The position numbers were made by a program, and so were the translations under genes. From Listeria_A hofi (GTDB lineage Bacteria; Bacillota; Bacilli; Lactobacillales; Listeriaceae): a stretch of 64,000 bases of DNA. This document shows positions 59,505 to 64,000 of the stretch, in pieces; the first letter of the stretch is position 1, and every line of letters begins with the position of its first letter. The notes under the pieces were generated by a model. The model was not told the origin of the DNA, did no database searches, and saw nothing but the letters and a program-made list of their open reading frames with translations. The stretch spans positions 39,049 to 103,048 of the forward strand of contig NZ_CAUYTL010000008.1 of the NCBI RefSeq assembly GCF_963575615.1, written 5' to 3'.

Positions 59505-59644
59505 ATATGTTTAATTAATTAATAAAAAATCGTAGTAATAGTAATAGGGCTTGTGGATTTGTGGATAAGTATATGAAAGTCCATCTCCCGCAAAGTTTTC
59601 CACATGTTGATAACTTGTTAATAAGTATGTTCCAGTTATCCACA
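59505..59644. other. oriC, downstream part: unwinding element and DnaA boxes
   Basis: From dnaN toward dnaA: an AT-rich stretch (59505-59530), five DnaA-trios TAGTAATAGTAATAG (59533-59547), a GGGC tract, TGTGGATTT and the perfect box TGTGGATAA (59560-59568), a facing pair TTTTCCACA/TGTTGATAA (59596-59613) and the perfect box TTATCCACA (59636-59644). This is the basal unwinding system known from Bacillus, in the same order. Confidence 0.88.
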
Positions 59645-59724
59645 CTATGCACAATTTATAAAATATGAAGGATACGCTATTTCGGCTCCTTAAAATATAA
59701 TTTGAAGAGCCTAATATACCGTTT

Positions 59725-61083
59725 TTAAAATAAACTTTGAGGTTTTCGCAAGTTTTTCTCAATTTCAGCTAAATCATTTTTCAGATTTTGGTCTGTTTTC
59801 AATAATTGGGAGATTTTTTCGTGCGCATGAATTACTGTTGTATGATCACGGCCACCAAACTCTTCTCCAATTTTCGGTAGGGACGCATCGGTCAACTCTC
59901 GAGAAAGGTACATAGCGATTTGTCTAGGATACGCAATACTTTTTGTTCGTTTTTTTGCTTTGAAATCCTCTAAACGAACGTGATAATACTCGCCGACAGC
60001 TTCCTGAATATCTGGAATCCGAATAACATGAGATTGTGAATTTGGAATAATTTCTTTCAAAGCTTCCGCGGCCAGATTTGCATTAATATCCTTATTTACA
60101 AGCGATGAATAAGCAACAACACGAATAAGTGCGCCCTCAAGCTCCCTAATATTAGAGTCAATCTGATTAGCAATATAAAGCATTACTTCATTCGGAATAT
60201 CCAGACCATCTGCTTTGGCTTTTTTACGCAAAATAGCAATCCGTGTCTCTAAATCAGGTGGGGTAATATCTGTAATGAGCCCCCACTCAAAGCGCGAGCG
60301 TAAGCGATCTTCAAGTGTTGGAATCTCTTTTGGTGGACGATCACTAGAAATAATAATCTGCTTTTGCTCATCATAAAGCGTATTAAACGTATGGAAAAAC
60401 TCTTCCTGTGTTCCTTCTTTACCAGCTAAAAATTGAATATCATCAATAAGAAGTACATCTACATTACGGTATTTATTACGAAATTCTTCTGCTTTATTTT
60501 CTCGAATAGAGTTAATGAACTCATTTGTAAACTTCTCACTAGAAAGATACATAACTTTGGCGTTTGTTTTATGTTCTAAAACATAGTGACCAATAGCATG
60601 CATTAAATGCGTTTTTCCAAGACCAACACCACCGTAAATAAAGAGTGGGTTATAGGCTTTTGCGGGTGCTTCGGCTACTGCAAGTGAGGCTGCATGGGCA
60701 AAACGGTTGCCAGATCCGATAACAAAAGTATCAAAAACATAGCGTGGATTTAGCATATGTTTGGAATTTGCTTCATCCAAATCTTCATCTAAATTTCGAG
60801 GTTTTGGTGGAATGTAATTATCAAATACCTCATCTTGCTCGCCATCGATAAATCGTACATCAAAATTCTCTCCTGTAATCTCTTGCAAAATATTTGCGAT
60901 AAACTGAGAATAACTCTTTTCAAGCCAGTCACGAACAAAATTGTTAGGTGCTGTTACAATAAATGTACTACCTTCAAGTGAGTGAGCAGTGGTAGATTTC
61001 ATCCAAGTATCATAGCTTGGTTTACTCATATTTTGTTTTACGATACGCAAGGTTTCTTTCCATATATCTTCCATTGTTTGCAC
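59725..61083 (-). CDS. dnaA: replication initiator DnaA
   Basis: 452 residues. Domain I (1 to about 80), linker, AAA+ domain with Walker A G-G-V-G-L-G-K-T-H (151-159) and Walker B L-L-I-D-D-I (211-216), and domain IV with the box-recognition signature G-G-R-D-H-T-T-V-I-H-A-H (from 410). GTG start at 61083, because AAGGGGGG is 6 nt upstream; the ATG three codons in is too far from it. Sequence is close to L. monocytogenes DnaA as I remember it. Flanked by DnaA boxes on both sides. Confidence 0.97.
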   Translation of the reverse strand: MQTMEDIWKETLRIVKQNMSKPSYDTWMKSTTAHSLEGSTFIVTAPNNFVRDWLEKSYSQFIANILQEITGENFDVRFIDGEQDEVFDNYIPPKPRNLDEDLDEANSKHMLNPRYVFDTFVIGSGNRFAHAASLAVAEAPAKAYNPLFIYGGVGLGKTHLMHAIGHYVLEHKTNAKVMYLSSEKFTNEFINSIRENKAEEFRNKYRNVDVLLIDDIQFLAGKEGTQEEFFHTFNTLYDEQKQIIISSDRPPKEIPTLEDRLRSRFEWGLITDITPPDLETRIAILRKKAKADGLDIPNEVMLYIANQIDSNIRELEGALIRVVAYSSLVNKDINANLAAEALKEIIPNSQSHVIRIPDIQEAVGEYYHVRLEDFKAKKRTKSIAYPRQIAMYLSRELTDASLPKIGEEFGGRDHTTVIHAHEKISQLLKTDQNLKNDLAEIEKNLRKPQSLF

Positions 61084-61114
61084 TATGTTCCCCCCTTTTC
61101 ATTAAACATAAAAG

Positions 61115-61508
61115 TTATCCACAGATGGATGAAGCCGTGGATAAAGTTATACAGGGGTTGTTTAGAAGTTATCCACAAAGTAAATCTTGACTGTGGATAA
61201 ATAATGTTATCCCCAAATAAATTTCTATTCGACAATTGATATAATATCAGAAAAACATCACAATCGCAAGGGATTTCAAATTCTATCCACAAACTTATGA
61301 AGATGTTGAGAAAAGATGTCCACAAGATATGGGCATGTGTATAACTTGTGAACTAGGACTGAATAAAAAATTTAGGAAAAAAAGTTATCCACAAGAGGTT
61401 GAGGATAACTTTTGTGAATTGTGAATAACTTTTAATCTAATTAGAGAGTTATCCACAGTAAAAATGTTAATTTACTGAGATTTTACTATATTTTTATAAT
61501 TATCCACA
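61115..61508. other. oriC, upstream part: DnaA-box cluster
   Basis: Six perfect boxes: 61115-61123, 61169-61177, 61192-61200 (reverse), 61385-61393, 61449-61457, 61500-61508. At least seven one-mismatch boxes lie between them (61136, 61207, 61283, 61336, 61400, 61420 and others). Lies between dnaA and rpmH, like incA/B of Bacillus, and probably autoregulates dnaA. Confidence 0.93.
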
Positions 61509-61621
61509 TGTTAATAGCGGAATGAGGCTTTGAAAAAATTTAAAAATAGCTATATCTCTATTTGAAAATATGGTATTATGGAAGATGGAGTTTTTATATT
61601 CTACTTTGTTTTGTAGTATCA

Positions 61622-61650
61622 TTGACAAATCGGATATATTTCTGTACAAT
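61622..61650 (+). promoter_or_regulatory. promoter of rpmH-rnpA
   Basis: TTGACA, 17-nt spacer, TACAAT, about 60 bases before rpmH: a strong sigma-A promoter. Confidence 0.85.
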
Positions 61651-61711
61651 GTCTAAGACTGTCTATACGATTAAATTTGTAATAGACCCTTATTTTAGGA
61701 GGTGTAATTAA

Positions 61712-61846
61712 ATGAAAAGAACGTACCAACCAAGTAAACGTAAAAGAAAGAAAGTACATGGTTTCCGTCAACGTATGAGTTCTAAAAACGGACGTAGAGT
61801 TTTAGCTAGTCGTCGCCGTAAAGGAAGAAAAGTTTTATCTGCGTAG
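61712..61846 (+). CDS. rpmH: ribosomal protein L34
   Basis: 44 residues, start ATG behind TAGGAGGTG. M-K-R-T-Y-Q-P-S-K-R-K-R-K-K at the N-terminus, then R-V-L-A-S-R-R-R-K-G-R-K near the end: an unmistakable L34. First gene right of oriC. Followed by an intrinsic terminator that reduces flow into rnpA. Confidence 0.98.
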   Translation: MKRTYQPSKRKRKKVHGFRQRMSSKNGRRVLASRRRKGRKVLSA

Positions 61847-61876
61847 ACCACTGAAAAAGACTCAGTGGTTTTTTTT
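61847..61876 (+). terminator. terminator/attenuator after rpmH
   Basis: ACCACTGA/TCAGTGGT stem with a T-run directly after, starting at the base after the rpmH stop. Confidence 0.88.
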
Positions 61877-61992
61877 AATTTCAGCAGAGTAAACCGTTAA
61901 TCTATCAGTCTTTTTTTGCTATAGGAAATCCTGATAGATTAACTGGGGTGCACGTTTAGTTAAAGATAATCTGATTAGAAGATGGAGATTTT

Positions 61993-62346
61993 ATGAAAAA
62001 AGCATATCGCATTAAAAAAGATGATGAGTTTCAACGCGTATTTAAAAAAGGAAAATCATTTGCAAATCGCCAATTTGTCGTTTACATATTTAAAAGGGAA
62101 GACTTGGCGCATTTTCGAATCGGGCTTTCTGTGAGTAAAAAAATTGGAAACGCTGTCGTACGAAATCGTATTAAACGGTGTGTAAGGCAATCCTTTCACG
62201 AACTGAATGAGCAAATTGTTCAGGGGAATGACTATATTATTATCGCCAGAAAACCGGCGGCCAATATGGATTTTCATGAAATTAAAAAAAGTTTGATGCA
62301 TGTTTTGAAACTATCAAGAGTTTTGAAACAGGTACAGAAAAAGTAA
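61993..62346 (+). CDS. rnpA: RNase P protein component
   Basis: 117 residues. F-R-I-G-L-S-V-S-K-K-I-G-N-A-V-V-R-N-R-I-K-R is the RNase P protein signature (RNR motif). Binds the RNase P RNA for tRNA 5' processing. Usual place after rpmH. GATGGAGA before the ATG. Confidence 0.97.
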   Translation: MKKAYRIKKDDEFQRVFKKGKSFANRQFVVYIFKREDLAHFRIGLSVSKKIGNAVVRNRIKRCVRQSFHELNEQIVQGNDYIIIARKPAANMDFHEIKKSLMHVLKLSRVLKQVQKK

Positions 62347-62388
62347 TTTCATGAGAAAAATACAGGCGGAGAGTGGAGGTAGCACTAT

Positions 62389-63252
62389 TTGAAGAAAAAA
62401 ATGAGTTTTAAGAAGAAGTTGCTCTTAGCGGGGCTATTGATGGGACTGTTAGCAGTTTTAGCGGGATGTGGTATTTCAACAGATCCAATCACATCGGAAT
62501 CATCAGGATTTTGGAGTCATTACATTGTTTATCCGTTATCACAAGTAATCATTTGGTTTGCGGAACTATTTGGTGGTAACTATGCAATGGGGATTATCAT
62601 GACAACTGTTGTGATTAGACTATTAATCATGCCACTTATGATCAAACAACTGAAGAGTCAAAAAGCAATGACGGCGATGCAACCACAAATTAAAGAGTTG
62701 CAAGAAAAATACAAATCAAAAGATAACGAAACAAAACAGAAATTACAGCAAGAAACGATGCGTTTATACCAAGAAAATAATGCGAATCCAATGATGGGTT
62801 GTTTGCCATTACTGATTCAAATGCCAATTTTACTTGGGTTCTATCAAGCAATTAGCCGGACAGCTCAAATCAAGACACAAGATTTTCTATGGATGACACT
62901 CGGTGACAAAGATCCGTACTTCATTTTGCCAATTTTAGCGGCACTAACGACATTTGTTTCTTCCAAATTGTCGATGATGGGCCAAACACAACAAAATAAA
63001 TCAATGAATATGATTATCTATTTTATGCCATTAATGATCCTTTTTGCAGGTATCAGCTTACCATCAGCGCTAGCACTTTACTGGGTTGTCGGAAATATAT
63101 TTACGATTTTCCAAACGATGATAATCAACAACCCGTTTAAGGCTAAACGCGAGGCTGAGGCATTGGAAGAAGCTAAGAAGGAAGAAGAAAGATTGAAAAA
63201 GAAAGCAGCAACAATGTCTGCATCTAAAAAGGGAGGTAAGAAAAGAAAGTGA
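62389..63252 (+). CDS. yidC: membrane insertase YidC (SpoIIIJ/OxaA)
   Basis: 287 residues. Lipoprotein signal with lipobox L-A-G-C (Cys27) and five TM helices of the 60KD_IMP family (M-G-I-I-M-T-T-V-V-I-R about 66-76; Q-M-P-I-L-L-G-F-Y about 145-153). The C-terminal tail is rich in Lys/Glu for ribosome contact. TTG start, chosen for GTGGAGGT 7 nt upstream. Overlaps jag by 4 bases. Confidence 0.95.
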   Translation: MKKKMSFKKKLLLAGLLMGLLAVLAGCGISTDPITSESSGFWSHYIVYPLSQVIIWFAELFGGNYAMGIIMTTVVIRLLIMPLMIKQLKSQKAMTAMQPQIKELQEKYKSKDNETKQKLQQETMRLYQENNANPMMGCLPLLIQMPILLGFYQAISRTAQIKTQDFLWMTLGDKDPYFILPILAALTTFVSSKLSMMGQTQQNKSMNMIIYFMPLMILFAGISLPSALALYWVVGNIFTIFQTMIINNPFKAKREAEALEEAKKEEERLKKKAATMSASKKGGKKRK

Positions 63253-63869
63253 GAGATATAACTGCGCAAGGCCAAACCGTTGAAGAAGCAATTCAAAACG
63301 CGTTGAAGGACTTAGGCACAACGCGGGAAAAAGTAGACGTGGAAATCATAGATGCTGGTAAAAAAGGTATTTTCGGAATTGGTTCTAGACTCGCGATGGT
63401 TAAGGTCATCGAGAAACATAATCAAATCGAAACCGCTGTCCAGTACGTGAAAGATGTGGCTACAAAAATGGGAGCGGAAGTATCCGTCGATGTCTCTGAA
63501 AAAGGTAAGGAAGTCAGTATTCAAGTGTCAGGAAACAATTTAGGCTTGCTAATTGGAAAACATGGTCAAACGCTAAACGCACTGCAATATTTGACACAAC
63601 TAATCGCTAATAAAGATACGACCCAATTCAAAAATGTTGTCGTAAATATCGGTGATTACCGGGAACGTCGTGATGAAACACTGACTTTATTGGCTAAAAA
63701 AATGGCAGATAAAACAGTGAAGACGCACCGAGTTGTTCATTTGGAGCCAATGCCTTCGTTTGAACGAAAAACAATTCATGCTATTTTAAGCGAAGACAAA
63801 CGTGTGGAAACACATTCTGAAGGTCGCGAACCGTATCGTTATATTGTAATTAAGCCTGTAAAAGGTTGA
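63249..63869 (+). CDS. jag: RNA-binding protein Jag (KhpB)
   Basis: 206 residues. N-terminal Jag domain (A-Q-G-Q-T-V-E-E-A-I, then K-K-G-I-F-G-I-G-S-R), KH domain with G-L-L-I-G-K-H-G-Q-T-L (about 98-108), C-terminal R3H domain (Y-R-E-R-R-D-E-T-L through R-Y-I-V-I-K-P). GTG start overlapping the yidC stop. Partner of KhpA in RNA binding and cell-elongation control. Confidence 0.93.
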   Translation: MRDITAQGQTVEEAIQNALKDLGTTREKVDVEIIDAGKKGIFGIGSRLAMVKVIEKHNQIETAVQYVKDVATKMGAEVSVDVSEKGKEVSIQVSGNNLGLLIGKHGQTLNALQYLTQLIANKDTTQFKNVVVNIGDYRERRDETLTLLAKKMADKTVKTHRVVHLEPMPSFERKTIHAILSEDKRVETHSEGREPYRYIVIKPVKG

Positions 63870-63874
63870 CAAGA

Positions 63875-63924
63875 AGAGGATGGGACAAAAGTTGATCTAC
63901 AAATCAACGGATGTTCCATCCTCT
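63875..63924 (+). terminator. terminator after jag
   Basis: AGAGGATGGGAC/GTTCCATCCTCT stem (one G-U) with an inner GTTGAT/ATCAAC hairpin and a short T-run. Sequence beyond it to the window end is AT-rich with no gene. Confidence 0.7.
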
Positions 63925-64000
63925 TTATATGTATATAGAAATAAGTACACAAAAATAGCACACTTTGTTAAAATTAAAGTACCAACCAAAACCCAACAAA

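Noticed and set aside
1..64000. CRISPR arrays, rRNA, tRNA, prophage or transposase genes
   Set aside because: None seen: no regular spacer arrays, no tRNA cloverleaf or CCA pattern recognised, no transposase or integrase motifs. The only mobile-like signals are the R1-R3 repeats and the Rhs cassettes.

Overview
The window is the replication-origin region of a low-GC Gram-positive (Firmicutes) chromosome. It most resembles Listeria sensu lato, a species outside the L. monocytogenes group. The evidence is DnaA, L34, the GshAB (gshF) fusion, and the neighbourhood gshF, ychF, kat, parB-parA, noc, rsmG-mnmG-mnmE, which matches my memory of the Listeria left arm. oriC lies at about 59.5-61.5 kb. 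It is bipartite: DnaA-box clusters flank dnaA, and a DnaA-trio unwinding element sits next to dnaN. Housekeeping genes run away from the origin on both sides: dnaA, dnaN, MATE, GNAT, yaaA, recF, gyrB, gyrA, mnmE, mnmG, rsmG, noc, parA and parB leftward, and rpmH, rnpA, yidC and jag rightward.

Region 0.4-14 kb is a WapA/Rhs polymorphic-toxin island read on the minus strand. A complete 2212-residue secreted WapA carries a barnase-like RNase tip. It is followed by its putative immunity gene, a minimal displaced toxin tip with its own immunity gene, unassigned small genes, a 5'-truncated Rhs cassette with a second tip and a 4-TM immunity candidate, further small genes, and two decayed immunity-like remnants.

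Region 14.4-34.3 kb is sugar metabolism and accessory genes. It holds a beta-glucoside set (GH1 enzyme, cellobiose-type EIIC, ROK kinase, RpiR regulator), a Nudix protein, a DUF1129 protein, a YtrA-type GntR regulator with an ABC exporter, gshF, and an alpha-glucoside operon (EIICB, GH4, 4-TM protein, EIIA, MFS) divergent from a second RpiR regulator. A compact Fst-like type I toxin-antitoxin locus lies at 19.2-19.5 kb.

Region 34.4-45.7 kb holds ychF, a membrane coiled-coil protein, PerR-box-controlled katA, a secreted pectate-lyase-fold protein, a yybP-ykoY manganese riboswitch ahead of a 94-residue acidic protein, a DUF951 protein, parB-parA, an MFS pump, an HTH protein and noc.

The chromosome-segregation circuitry is visible: ParA, ParB and Noc are encoded here, four parS sites lie inside genes (two in gshF, one in parB, one in mnmG), and two Noc-binding palindromes occur at 20.6 and 52.7 kb. 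Three families of dispersed intergenic repeats (called R1, R2 and R3 here) sit mostly just 3' of genes. R1 and R3 keep a conserved core inside stems whose sequence changes on both sides from copy to copy. Relative to the L. monocytogenes order as I recall it, mnmE-to-gshF lies on the dnaA side of oriC, which fits an inversion across the origin.
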